Positions 16,466 through 23,512 of a DNA stretch of 32,119 bases are shown in pieces. The position numbers and the translations under genes were made by a program. Positions within the stretch are counted from its first letter, which is position 1; the number at the start of each line of letters is the position of its first letter. The stretch is from SOIA01 sp050116035 (lineage in GTDB: Bacteria; Acidobacteriota; Aminicenantia; Aminicenantales; Aminicenantaceae). The DNA is taken from NCBI GenBank assembly GCA_050116035.1, contig JASFPJ010000004.1, positions 1-32,119 on the forward strand. The letters are read 5' to 3'. Below the pieces are notes generated by a model. The model ran no database searches. It saw nothing but the letters and a program-made list of their open reading frames with translations, and was not told the DNA's origin.

Positions 16466-16889
16466 AACATCTCCTCTTCGAAGGCGACAGCTCGGGACAT
16501 CTCTCTCCGAGATAAATGTCACTCCATTTGTCGATGTCATGCTCGTTCTCCTGATTATCTTTATGGTGACAGCCCCCATGATGCAGTCAGGAATCGGGAT
16601 CAACCTTCCGCAGGCGGAAACAGAATCCGCTCCCGCAGAAGAAGGATTAACCCTGACTATCACCGAGGACAAATACATACACATGGAAAACTCTGTCATT
16701 AACCAATTTCTGCTGGAACAGAAATTGAGAGAATATTTCTACGGGAAAGAGAAAAAAATCGTGTTTATTAGAGGGGACGAGAATCTTCCCTTTGGATTCG
16801 TCATGCGTATTCTCGATATCACCAAAAAAGCCGGCATCGAACAAGTCGGCCTCGTCACAAGACCGTGGGAACCCGAAGAAAAAGAGTAA
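16455..16889 (+). CDS. tolR: TolR/ExbD-type biopolymer transport protein
   Basis: 144 residues, with a single N-terminal membrane helix at about residues 24-43. It carries the family signature LSEINVTPFVDVMLVLLIIF, in which D27 is the proton-relay aspartate conserved in TolR and ExbD. The periplasmic domain (about 45-140) has the expected KIVFIRGDENLPFG...ITKKAGIEQVGLVT pattern. It forms the stator with TolQ. The start codon overlaps tolQ by 11 bases and the stop lies one base before the next gene's ATG, so the genes are translationally linked. Confidence 0.95.
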   Translation: MALKTSPLRRRQLGTSLSEINVTPFVDVMLVLLIIFMVTAPMMQSGIGINLPQAETESAPAEEGLTLTITEDKYIHMENSVINQFLLEQKLREYFYGKEKKIVFIRGDENLPFGFVMRILDITKKAGIEQVGLVTRPWEPEEKE

Positions 16890-16890
16890 A

Positions 16891-17727
16891 ATGACTGCAA
16901 TCGCAAGAAGCAATGCGGCATTCAAGAGAGCTGTCTTTATTTCTTTCACGGCTCATCTAGCCATCTTCCTTCTCGCTGTAATTTCCCCCCGACTGCCAAA
17001 ACCCCCAAGGAAGGGAATGATTCACTACGTGAATGTCGTGTCATTCCCCGGCGGAGGAGGCCCTGCCGGAGGCGGAGGAGGAGAAGAAAACATCGCAGAA
17101 ACACCTCTTCCCAAAAGGGAAACTCTCAGAGACTTAACCACACAACAAAAAGTCCAGCAAGAGCCGGATACGACATTCAGACATCCAGTGGATAAGCCAA
17201 AAAAGGAGACCAAGCCAAAAACAGAGAAAAAGGTCTCGATTCAAAAACCTCAACCCGTGACGAAAAAAACACCACCCGACGCAAGCGCTAAGGAAAGCTC
17301 TGATAAAGCCCCGGGAAAAGGGCCTGGCACAGGAAGCGGTGTAAGGATCGGAGGTGGCGGTTCAGGGACTGGCGGATCCGGCAGCGGTTCTGGAGCAGGC
17401 TCTGGGTCAGCTTTTTCCTCACAGATCGGCCTGTCAAACTTTCCCTTCACCTATTACCTTCAAAACATCATCAATCGGGTCTCAGGGAACTGGTTTACCT
17501 CTCTCGTCGATCCGGGAATCACAGGAAGTTTCCAGGTAACTGTCCATTTCCGAATCCAAAAAAATGGTCAGGTTTCAGATTTAAAAGTCCAAGAAACGAG
17601 CGGTATTCGGTCCCTCGATATGTCAGCTCTCCGTGCGATCCAGTCATCAACTCCTTTTCCTCCCCTGCCAAGAGCCTACGAGGAAGATTATCTCGGGATT
17701 TACTTGATATTCGAGCACTCCAAATGA
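16891..17727 (+). CDS. TolA-like / TonB-family energy transducer
   Basis: 278 residues. An N-terminal membrane anchor (AVFISFTAHLAIFLLAVI, about 15-32) is followed by a low-complexity periplasmic linker: a glycine run, then Lys/Pro-rich and Gly/Ser-rich stretches to about residue 185. The TonB/TolA C-terminal domain (GSFQVTVHFRIQKNGQVSDLKVQETSG...LDMSALRAIQSSTPFPPLP) comes last. By position between tolR and tolB it should act as TolA, the force-transmitting link between TolQR and Pal/TolB, although the C-terminal sequence reads more like TonB. The frame extends to 16792 inside tolR, but ATG 16891, one base after the tolR stop, gives a normal anchor and is chosen. It ends in an ATGA overlap with tolB. 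Confidence 0.9.
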   Translation: MTAIARSNAAFKRAVFISFTAHLAIFLLAVISPRLPKPPRKGMIHYVNVVSFPGGGGPAGGGGGEENIAETPLPKRETLRDLTTQQKVQQEPDTTFRHPVDKPKKETKPKTEKKVSIQKPQPVTKKTPPDASAKESSDKAPGKGPGTGSGVRIGGGGSGTGGSGSGSGAGSGSAFSSQIGLSNFPFTYYLQNIINRVSGNWFTSLVDPGITGSFQVTVHFRIQKNGQVSDLKVQETSGIRSLDMSALRAIQSSTPFPPLPRAYEEDYLGIYLIFEHSK

Positions 17728-19013
17728 AAAAAAACCTGGTCTTTCTAAGCGTAATCCTCATTGTTTATGGTGGTCTACTCGTTTTTCCTCAGCAGGAAGT
17801 CGTCATAAGCATTAAAGATGGTATGCCTGTCATTCCCCTGGCTCTTCCTGAATTCATCGCTCAGAGTTCCTCTCAGGAGATTCGAACTTTTGGAAAGGAC
17901 CTGCACCAAATCATTTCTGACGATCTCAATTATAGTCGTGTTTTCCAGCTCCTGCCCAAGAGTCATTACAGTTACATAAGGGCCTTGAATCCGAAAAAAA
18001 TTTTCTTCAAAGACTGGGAATCCATCCAGGCGACACTTCTCCTCGTCGGCATACTTTCCGAGAGTGAAAGTAAAGATTTCCTTTTCGAGGGCAAAATCTA
18101 TGATGTCAAGAGTGGACGATTCATTTTTGGTAAACGATACCAATCAGCCAAATCCCTCCTCCGCTTAGTGGCTCATAAGATGGCGGATGAGGTTATGAAG
18201 ATCTATGGAGAAAGGCCCATCTTCACATCTAAAATCGTCTTTATATCTGACAGGGACGGAAACGATGAGCTCTACATGATGGATTATGACGGCCAGAACC
18301 AAACACGGTTGACCTTCAATAGAATCATAGACTACATGCCTGCCTGGTCTGCGGATGGAAAAAAAATCGCTTATACTTCGTATAGGGGGATTGAAGCCGG
18401 ATTGTACATCTACAACCCGTACGAAGGAACCAGAAAAGAAGTGATGACCGAGGGAACGAATTTTGCCTCTGCCTTTTCTCCTGATGGAAAAAAACTGGCT
18501 TTCTGTTCAACTCGGGAAGAGGGAAATTCAGAAATCTATGTGGCAAACAGCGACGGCACCAGGGTAAAAAGAGTGACCTTCAACAATGCCATCGACACAT
18601 CACCTTCCTGGTCTCCCAACAGCCGGGAAATTGCCTTCACTTCTGATAGAGGGGGAACGCCTCAAATCTACATCATGGATGCGGAGGGCTCCAATGTCCG
18701 AAGGGCAAGCTTTGGAGGAAGTTACCATGATGCCCCTGCCTGGTCTCCTGCAGGAGACCAGATTGCTTATGTCTCCCGTGTGGACCAAATATTCGATATA
18801 TATGTTCTGAATCTCAGGACGAACAAAATCAATAAGCTAACAGAGAGCAATGCACGCAACGAATCTCCCAGTTGGTCGCCTGACGGACGGCATCTCATTT
18901 TCTCCTCGAATCTCAGCGGGACGATCCAGCTCTACACAATTGACTATGATGGTCTCCACCTGAAACGTCTCACATCTCAGGGAAGCAATAAACTTCCCGA
19001 TTGGTCTCGATAA
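17724..19013 (+). CDS. tolB: Tol-Pal system protein TolB
   Basis: 429 residues. The N-terminal signal peptide is MKKNLVFLSVILIVYGGLLVF. The TolB N-domain follows, with SSQEIRTFGKDLHQIISDDLNYSRVFQLL. From about residue 165 there are five to six PD40/WD40-like propeller repeats (SDRDGNDELYMMDYDG, SPDGKKLAF, SPNSREIAFTSDRGG, SPDGRHLIFSS). TolB is periplasmic and binds Pal near the outer membrane and TolA. Translation starts within the ATGA overlap with the preceding transducer gene. Downstream, 203 bp contain a promoter for pal, so the complex is probably made from two transcripts. Confidence 0.96.
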   Translation: MKKNLVFLSVILIVYGGLLVFPQQEVVISIKDGMPVIPLALPEFIAQSSSQEIRTFGKDLHQIISDDLNYSRVFQLLPKSHYSYIRALNPKKIFFKDWESIQATLLLVGILSESESKDFLFEGKIYDVKSGRFIFGKRYQSAKSLLRLVAHKMADEVMKIYGERPIFTSKIVFISDRDGNDELYMMDYDGQNQTRLTFNRIIDYMPAWSADGKKIAYTSYRGIEAGLYIYNPYEGTRKEVMTEGTNFASAFSPDGKKLAFCSTREEGNSEIYVANSDGTRVKRVTFNNAIDTSPSWSPNSREIAFTSDRGGTPQIYIMDAEGSNVRRASFGGSYHDAPAWSPAGDQIAYVSRVDQIFDIYVLNLRTNKINKLTESNARNESPSWSPDGRHLIFSSNLSGTIQLYTIDYDGLHLKRLTSQGSNKLPDWSR

Positions 19014-19119
19014 TTAAATTGGTGGGTTTTCATCTCTTAATACTCCGGATTATTGAGGAATTTATGCGTTCTGCCCCGAGTTTATCAGTAAAGCCAGAAG
19101 AAAGTTCTTTGCGAACATG

Positions 19120-19148
19120 TTGACATAGAACCTTTTTGATTGTATAAG
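19120..19148 (+). promoter_or_regulatory. Sigma-70-type promoter for pal
   Basis: TTGACA (19120-19125) and TATAAG (19143-19148) with a 17-bp spacer match 11 of 12 consensus bases. The expected start is near 19155, leaving a leader of about 60 bases in which GCTC and GAGC (19169-19194 region) can pair around CC/GG as a small hairpin. Pal is an abundant lipoprotein, so an own strong promoter is reasonable. Confidence 0.75.
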
Positions 19149-19216
19149 ATAAGGAGATAAAAAAAGGCTCCCCTGATAAGGCCAGGAGAGCATAAAATTA
19201 AATCAAAGGAGTTCAA

Positions 19217-19795
19217 ATGAAAAAAATTACTATCTATTCATTGGCTATTCTACTTGTTTTTTCCTTCATGGTCACATGCAAGAAAAAAGTAGAAGAAGCT
19301 CCTCCTCCTCCTCCTCCAGAACCTGTGCAAGAAGAACAGCCTGTGGTTGAAGAACAGCCGGTGGTTGAAGAAGTTGTGGAAGAGCCTGTTGTCGAGGAAC
19401 CAGAGCTCACCGAGGAAGAAATCTTCATGCAAAAAAATATTGATGAAATGAACGCAGAAGCTCCTTTGCAGATGATCCACTTCGACTTCGACAAGTACTT
19501 TATCAGGGATGACGCCAAACCTGTTCTGGAAGCCAATGCGGAATGGCTCCAAAAATTCGATGCCATTGCGATCGTTATCGAAGGCCACTGTGACGAAAGA
19601 GGAACAGAAGAATACAACCTTGCACTTGGAGAGAAAAGAGCCAAAAGCACTCTTGATTATCTTGTATCTCTTGGTATTTCCATGGACAGAATAAAGATCA
19701 TTTCCTATGGAAAGAGCCAACCCATTGACACCGAGCACAACGAAGATGCCTGGCAGAAAAACAGGAGAGCTCAGTTCAAGATAATTGGAAAGTAG
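19217..19795 (+). CDS. pal: Peptidoglycan-associated lipoprotein Pal (OmpA-like domain)
   Basis: 192 residues. A signal peptide ends at MVTC with C21 as the likely lipidated cysteine; Thr at -1 is unusual, as Gly, Ala or Ser is normal. Then come six prolines and an acidic spacer made of V-E-E-Q-P-V-type repeats (about 30-65) that would span the periplasm. The OmpA/Pal domain (about 80-192) has HFDFDKYFIR, IEGHCDERGTEEYN, ALGEKRA and NRRAQFKI, with the Asp and Arg that bind diaminopimelate in peptidoglycan. Pal anchors the outer membrane to the wall and to TolB/TolA. GGAG precedes the ATG by 6 bases. cpoB follows 3 bp later. Confidence 0.95.
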   Translation: MKKITIYSLAILLVFSFMVTCKKKVEEAPPPPPPEPVQEEQPVVEEQPVVEEVVEEPVVEEPELTEEEIFMQKNIDEMNAEAPLQMIHFDFDKYFIRDDAKPVLEANAEWLQKFDAIAIVIEGHCDERGTEEYNLALGEKRAKSTLDYLVSLGISMDRIKIISYGKSQPIDTEHNEDAWQKNRRAQFKIIGK

Positions 19796-19798
19796 TAT

Positions 19799-20677
19799 AT
19801 GAGCAAAAGGCTTATCGGGATATCTCTTATCCTGATTTTGCCTCTCATTTGCGCGGGATCAGGCCAGAGACAGAAAACCTACGAATTAATCTATAAAGAT
19901 GTTCAACTCCTCAGACAGCAATTCCAACAGCTGAAGAAACAGATTGAAAAGAATACCGAAGATATAAATTTCATCAAGGAACAGCTCACGGAACTTCTGA
20001 AGCTGGCCAAACTCCTGCAATCAGAACAGGCTAGTTTCAAGCAGGAACAGAGAAAAATCCCGGCTCAGTCTCAAATTTTTCTCGAAAAATTAGAGACTAT
20101 GAACCTTCAACTCATTAAACTTTCTGAAGAACTCATTGAAATAAAAAGGGGTTCTCAAGCCCCCTCAGAAAAACCTGCACAAGAAACAACCCCTCAGCAA
20201 AAAGAATCTCCCCCGCCTGAAAAAAAGGCAGAAGAGGAAAACAAGGTAGAACAGCTCGAGGAAGAGACTCCCACCACTCCTTCAGCCCGCCTGTCCCCGG
20301 CAGAAGTGTTCAACATGGCTTACTCCGACTACAGAAACGGAAATTTTGAATTGGCTGTAGACGGATTCAAGATGTACATAGAACAATTCCCTGAAAGTCC
20401 CCTGGTTGATGACTCTCTGTATTGGATTGGGGAGTGTTACTTCAGCCAGGAAAAACATGATGAAGCCATCGAGCAGTTTAACGAAATGATTCTGAACTAT
20501 CCCCGGGGAGATAAAATCCCTGCAGCTTATCTTAAAAAGGGACTCAGTCTGGCCGAACTCGGGAAAAAAGAGGAGGCGCTGTCTGTTTTTAAACTTCTAG
20601 TGAGCAAATTTCCTCTTGAAGAAGAAACAAAAATCGCCCAACACAAAATCAAGGAGTTGAAGTCAGAAAATGCGTGA
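19799..20677 (+). CDS. cpoB: Tol-Pal system protein CpoB/YbgF
   Basis: 292 residues with a signal peptide (MSKRLIGISLILILPLICAGS). A long coiled coil (about 30-120; heptad-like QQLKKQIEKNTEDINFIK) gives trimerisation in the family. After a Pro/Glu/Lys-rich linker, a C-terminal TPR domain starts at about 168 (AYSDYRNGNFELAVDGFKMYIEQFPESPL, YWIGECYFSQEKHDEAI, LKKGLSLAELGKKEEALSVF). CpoB couples Tol action to peptidoglycan synthesis by PBP1B in E. coli. It sits directly after pal as in most Tol loci, and overlaps ssb by 8 bases. Confidence 0.94.
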   Translation: MSKRLIGISLILILPLICAGSGQRQKTYELIYKDVQLLRQQFQQLKKQIEKNTEDINFIKEQLTELLKLAKLLQSEQASFKQEQRKIPAQSQIFLEKLETMNLQLIKLSEELIEIKRGSQAPSEKPAQETTPQQKESPPPEKKAEEENKVEQLEEETPTTPSARLSPAEVFNMAYSDYRNGNFELAVDGFKMYIEQFPESPLVDDSLYWIGECYFSQEKHDEAIEQFNEMILNYPRGDKIPAAYLKKGLSLAELGKKEEALSVFKLLVSKFPLEEETKIAQHKIKELKSENA

Positions 20678-21131
20678 TATTAACAGTCTCAATAAAGTCA
20701 TCTTAATCGGCCGCCTCGGCCAAAATCCTGAGTTGAGATACCTTCCTCAGACTGAAAGGGCTGTGGCAAAATTCTCTCTGGCCACGAATGAACGTTACTT
20801 TAATCCGAGCACAAATGAATCCGATGTTCGCGCTGAGTGGCACCGCATCGTAACATGGGGAAAACTGGCTGAATTCTGTGAAAAATACTTGAACCAGGGA
20901 AAACAAATATACCTGGAGGGAAAACTGAGAACCCGAACATGGCAAGATAGGGAGGGAAACAAAAGGTCGACGACTGAGATCGAAGCCCAAAATATCATTC
21001 TTCTCGGTAAGAAAGGGGAATTTGAAGAAAGACCGCATGAAGAGCCAGAATCCGCCCCCTCGAAGACTTCTGAAGGGGATGCTTCATCGTCAGATAAAGA
21101 GTGGGAAGACGAAGACGAAGTTCCTTTTTAA
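20670..21131 (+). CDS. ssb: Single-stranded DNA-binding protein
   Basis: 153 residues. The N-terminal OB-fold (about 5-112) has SLNKVILIGRLGQNPELRY, AVAKFSLATNE, WHRIVTWGKLAEFCEKYL, GKQIYLEGKLRTRTW and IEAQNIILLG. A disordered acidic tail ends in EDEDEVPF, the C-terminal hook that binds repair and replication partners. It coats single-stranded DNA in replication, recombination and repair. Its start lies 8 bases inside cpoB, so it is expressed with the pal-cpoB transcript, an unusual partner pairing. The 234 bp after it contain a GGATGG/CCATCC hairpin (21169-21196 region) and only weak promoter-like matches. Confidence 0.96.
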   Translation: MRDINSLNKVILIGRLGQNPELRYLPQTERAVAKFSLATNERYFNPSTNESDVRAEWHRIVTWGKLAEFCEKYLNQGKQIYLEGKLRTRTWQDREGNKRSTTEIEAQNIILLGKKGEFEERPHEEPESAPSKTSEGDASSSDKEWEDEDEVPF

Positions 21132-21365
21132 TTTCGCCTGTTTAAAATTAATCATATATTTCTCTGGATGGATGGCTCAAAGCTCAACCATCCTTCAATC
21201 AGCGACTATTCCCTCTGGACACAACTCCGCATATTTCATCCGGCTTGAGGGAGAGAGTCAAAAAAACTGATTTGACTGGGGTGTCGCCCAAGAAATAAGA
21301 GTCACAATGAATTCCTGGAAAGAAAAGGATAATGATCACGAATCTATAAAAGATGAGGAGTACCC

Positions 21366-21749
21366 ATGCCCTTAGAAAAAAATAAAGATTTTGAAAATTT
21401 CAAAAAGGAAATCAAGGAGGATATTCGTCCCTGGGGAAAATTTCGTTCTTTCCCTCATAAACAGGCGAACAGTATTAAAATCATTACGGTTAATCCAGGC
21501 GCAGCTCTTTCTCTCCAGTATCACCAAAACCGCAGTGAATTTTGGGTTGTGCTGGACAAAGGTTTAGAGGTTACAGCCGGAGAGAGAATCTGGCAACCGG
21601 AAAAAAATGAAGAAATCTTTATCTCCCGTGAAACTCCTCATCGTCTCCGGTGTGTCGGTCCGGAAAGGGCTAGAGTGATGGAAATTTGGATTGGCAATTC
21701 TGATGAATCAGATATTGTCCGCCTGCAAGACGAGTATGGAAGATCATAA
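21366..21749 (+). CDS. Cupin protein, mannose-6-phosphate isomerase type II-like
   Basis: 127 residues, a single cupin domain resembling the C-terminal isomerase half of bifunctional ManC/AlgA: RPWGKFRSF, VNPGAALSLQYHQNRSEFWVVL (metal-site His/Glu), ISRETPHRLRCVG and DIVRLQDEYGRS. In the long proteins this half interconverts mannose-6-phosphate and fructose-6-phosphate before GDP-mannose synthesis. Standalone forms exist, and activity is likely but not proven. GAGGAG precedes the ATG by 6 bases. A 22-codon ORF (21307-21375) overlaps the start but has no other support. The gene ends 7 bp before a miniature inverted-repeat element. Confidence 0.88.
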   Translation: MPLEKNKDFENFKKEIKEDIRPWGKFRSFPHKQANSIKIITVNPGAALSLQYHQNRSEFWVVLDKGLEVTAGERIWQPEKNEEIFISRETPHRLRCVGPERARVMEIWIGNSDESDIVRLQDEYGRS

Positions 21750-21756
21750 ACAAAAT

Positions 21757-21878
21757 GGGGACGTTCCCCAAGGTGCCACTTTAGCCTACTTAGTCCATCT
21801 CCAATGCATTATCTTTTTAAAAGACAAGTCAAAAAAGAGGAATGAATGATCTAGGGTGGTACCTTGGGGAACGTCCCC
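21757..21878. mobile_element. 122-bp miniature inverted-repeat element, family 2, copy A
   Basis: The arms are GGGGACGTTCCCCAAGGT-type, complementary over 23 bases with one mismatch (GCCAC versus ACCAC after the shared part). The interior is non-coding and shares CATCTCCAATGCATTATCTT with the copy at 26368-26489, which has exactly the same length. It fills the gap between the convergent cupin and sirtuin genes, 7 bp from one stop and 5 bp from the other. Transcribed from either side it would fold into one long hairpin and may act as a two-way terminator. Confidence 0.85.
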
Positions 21879-21883
21879 CTAAT

Positions 21884-22684
21884 TTATTTCTTTAAGTTCT
21901 GGACGATCTGAGGAAGAACTCTCCCAGCCTCTTCATGTATCACTGCATCCGCGAGATGGTCCATCGGCGTTCTCTCTTTATTTATTATTGCCAAGAAGGC
22001 CTCTTTCTGTTTCACTGAGGCTGGAATCTCAGCGGCCGGATGAACAACCAGAGAACTTCCCACGACGAGGAGAAAATCGCATCTCTCTGTCTCTTGAAAA
22101 GCGGCGCGGAGAACTTGAGGATCCAGAGATTCACCAAAAAAAACAACGGCCGGCCTGAGGTTTCCTTGACACTCGGTACAGAGCGGAGGACATCTATCCT
22201 TCAATAGAGCGTAGGCTTCTTCCATGGAATACTCCTGTGAACAATTCATGCAAAAAATGACCTTTGTCGTCCCGTGAAGCTCAATGACAGAAGAGGAACC
22301 CGCCTCCTGATGAAGCCCATCAATATTCTGAGTAATGACAGTTCTCAAGTTTCCGTAGGTCTCCATTTCAGCCAGGGCCTGGTGTCCTGTGCCGGGCTTG
22401 GCTTTCTTGAGAAGGGGATAGCGAACCTCCCGAAAGAAATTCCAATAATAAGACGGATCTTGAAGGAAATAGCTTATGTTTGCGTATAAACTGGGATCAT
22501 ATTTTTTCCACAATCCATCGGTCCCCCTGTAGGTTGGAATCCCACATTCTGCAGAAATCCCTGCTCCCGTAAAGGCCACAACATACTCGGAATCTTTAAT
22601 TCCTGACGAAATGGATTCTAGAGCATCACTCATTGTCTGTGCCCGATGAAAGAGTCCTCCGACTTCTCGACGGTTCATGCCCAT
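21884..22684 (-). CDS. cobB: NAD-dependent protein deacylase, sirtuin family
   Basis: 266 residues with the full Sir2 motif set: GAGISAECGIPTYRG at 40-54 (NAD binding), TQNIDGLH at 118-125, catalytic H137 in ELHGT, zinc cysteines C145/C148 and C169/C172, GSSLVVHPA near 213, and a C-terminal NAD loop. It removes acetyl or other acyl groups from lysines using NAD. ATG 22684 is used because GAGGAAG lies 13 bases upstream, a little far; ATG 22633 (residue 18) also gives a complete domain. It is transcribed alone, convergent with the cupin gene, and its stop is 5 bp from a repeat element. Confidence 0.94.
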   Translation of the reverse strand: MGMNRREVGGLFHRAQTMSDALESISSGIKDSEYVVAFTGAGISAECGIPTYRGTDGLWKKYDPSLYANISYFLQDPSYYWNFFREVRYPLLKKAKPGTGHQALAEMETYGNLRTVITQNIDGLHQEAGSSSVIELHGTTKVIFCMNCSQEYSMEEAYALLKDRCPPLCTECQGNLRPAVVFFGESLDPQVLRAAFQETERCDFLLVVGSSLVVHPAAEIPASVKQKEAFLAIINKERTPMDHLADAVIHEEAGRVLPQIVQNLKK

Positions 22685-22727
22685 GATAGCAACGCTTCCT
22701 CAGAGATGCAAAGAAATAAATAAATGA

Positions 22728-22806
22728 AAAAAATATTTACATCTGCAAAAAATATTTACACAAAATCCAACGATTCAGATTAGAGAACGGATAGGGAAAC
22801 TCTAAT
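22728..22806 (+). promoter_or_regulatory. Direct and inverted repeats upstream of the sigma-54 promoter
   Basis: AAAAAATATTTACA occurs twice (22728-22741 and 22747-22760), 19 bp apart. ATTAGAG (22779-22785) is mirrored by CTCTAAT (22800-22806) with a 14-bp spacer. They lie about 40 to 120 bp upstream of the expected start, where enhancer-binding activators and bending proteins such as IHF act in sigma-54 systems. The assignment is inference; no activator gene is in the window. Confidence 0.45.
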
Positions 22807-22819
22807 TTTATCCATAACA

Positions 22820-22836
22820 TTGGCACGTTTTTTGCA
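22820..22836 (+). promoter_or_regulatory. Sigma-54 (RpoN) -24/-12 promoter
   Basis: TTGGCACG then TTTTTTGCA gives TGGCAC-N5-TTGCA, with the essential GG (22822-22823) and GC (22834-22835) exactly 10 bp apart: a full match to the sigma-54 consensus. The predicted start is near 22847, only about 13 bases before the ATG at 22860, leaving just room for the ribosome-binding site GGGAG. rpoN is encoded at 29301-30788. Confidence 0.85.
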
Positions 22837-22859
22837 TTAATGAAATCGGGAGAAAAAAA

Positions 22860-23093
22860 ATGCAAACCGTTCAGGATGCAAGTCTTCAAAGGCAAATCGA
22901 CGAAGCACTAAAAAGAGCCAAAGTGAAGAGAGCGATTTATTTCTATGACGAATCAGGGTATAAGAGATTAATAGGGGTGTTCGATAAAAAAAAGGCCGCT
23001 GAAGTCAAGAAATACTATCGGGACAGAAAATTAATCAATCGCTTGACTGAATTCGAAATCAGAACAACCGAACCAGATAGCAACTTTGGATGA
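22860..23093 (+). CDS. Small conserved-looking protein of unknown function under sigma-54 control
   Basis: 77 residues, no signal peptide or membrane helix, rich in Lys, Arg and Tyr. The predicted fold is an N-terminal helix (SLQRQIDEALKRA), a strand pair (KRAIYFYDESGYKRLIGVF), a charged helix (DKKKAAEVKKYYRDRK) and a final strand (LTEFEIRTT). I recognise no family. A real gene is supported by GGGAG 8 bases before the ATG and by the exact sigma-54 promoter immediately upstream. Its small size, charge and dedicated promoter would suit a regulatory or stress adaptor, but that is only a guess. A 12-bp stem (23118-23151) follows the stop. Confidence 0.75.
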   Translation: MQTVQDASLQRQIDEALKRAKVKRAIYFYDESGYKRLIGVFDKKKAAEVKKYYRDRKLINRLTEFEIRTTEPDSNFG

Positions 23094-23115
23094 TTGATTG
23101 TTCATCCCGCACTGA

Positions 23116-23153
23116 TTTATCGGTGTTTTCTCGAAGCTAAGAACACCGATATC
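23116..23153 (+). terminator. Hairpin after the 77-residue gene
   Basis: TATCGGTGTT (23118-23127) pairs perfectly with AACACCGATA (23142-23151), and the stem can grow by two more pairs toward the loop. No T-tract follows (TCAAAGTGG), so it is not a standard intrinsic terminator; it may stabilise the 3' end of the small gene's message. Confidence 0.5.
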
Positions 23154-23270
23154 AAAGTGGAAAAAATCCTCCGACCCATTCATAAAACCACTCATTGAAA
23201 AACAATACCTCTAGTCTTTAGTTATCTTCCATTTTGCGTGAGTTAGATGCAACTTAGATAACTCGGGAGA

Positions 23271-23512
23271 GTATTCAGGGATGTTAAAGCGACATCGGAA
23301 GATTTAGCCTTTCCGAGTCGACCTCAAGGGAACCCGACGGAGTCGGGCCCGAGGGCTGTTTGAGCACGATAGTATACATCGGGCGGTAGTGAGTATGGCT
23401 GAGAGATATCCGAGCGTGAGATATGATAAATGCGCGGAGTTCCGCAGGGCCGAGAAGGTTGACGAGGGAATGGCGTGAAAAATCTGACTGGAGCAAAGAC
23501 ATCCCTGAATGC
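23271..23512 (+). ncRNA. Candidate structured non-coding RNA, about 242 nt, unassigned
   Basis: It lies in the 642-bp gene-free stretch 23094-23735. ATTCAGGGATGT (23273-23284) is perfectly complementary to 23499-23510, extended by a wobble and a G-C to 14 pairs. Inside are TCGGAAG/TTTCCGA (23295-23301 with 23310-23316) and a 13-pair helix at 23322-23354 made of CCTC, GGG and CCCGAC with their complements, interrupted by two AA bulges and closed by a GGA loop. ATATC/GATAT (23406-23424) and GCGG/CCGC (23434-23445) follow. Unpaired segments are purine-rich on the plus strand, which favours that strand. A 72-codon minus-strand ORF (23284-23502) tracks the inverted repeats and resembles nothing known to me. 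No reverse transcriptase or nuclease lies nearby, so retron, HEARO or similar labels are unsupported. Confidence 0.55.

Noticed and set aside
16792..16890. Upstream extension of the TonB/TolA-like gene inside tolR
   Set aside because: The extra 33 residues come from an alternative frame of tolR and would displace the N-terminal membrane anchor; ATG 16891 is the natural start.
19304..19400. Short tandem repeats in pal as a CRISPR or microsatellite
   Set aside because: They encode the proline run and acidic spacer in frame, normal for this lipoprotein linker.
21307..21375. 22-codon ORF overlapping the cupin gene start
   Set aside because: Only a weak ribosome-binding site and weak promoter-like matches upstream; the cupin gene has its own good site, so no leader peptide is needed.
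23284..23502. 72-codon minus-strand ORF across the structured element
   Set aside because: It has no ribosome-binding site, and its sequence follows the inverted repeats and GC-rich helices. It is better explained as a by-product of the RNA structure, though conservation testing could revive it.
23271..23512. Retron msr-msd interpretation of the structured element
   Set aside because: Complementary ends resemble a1/a2 repeats, but no reverse transcriptase or effector gene is present in the window.
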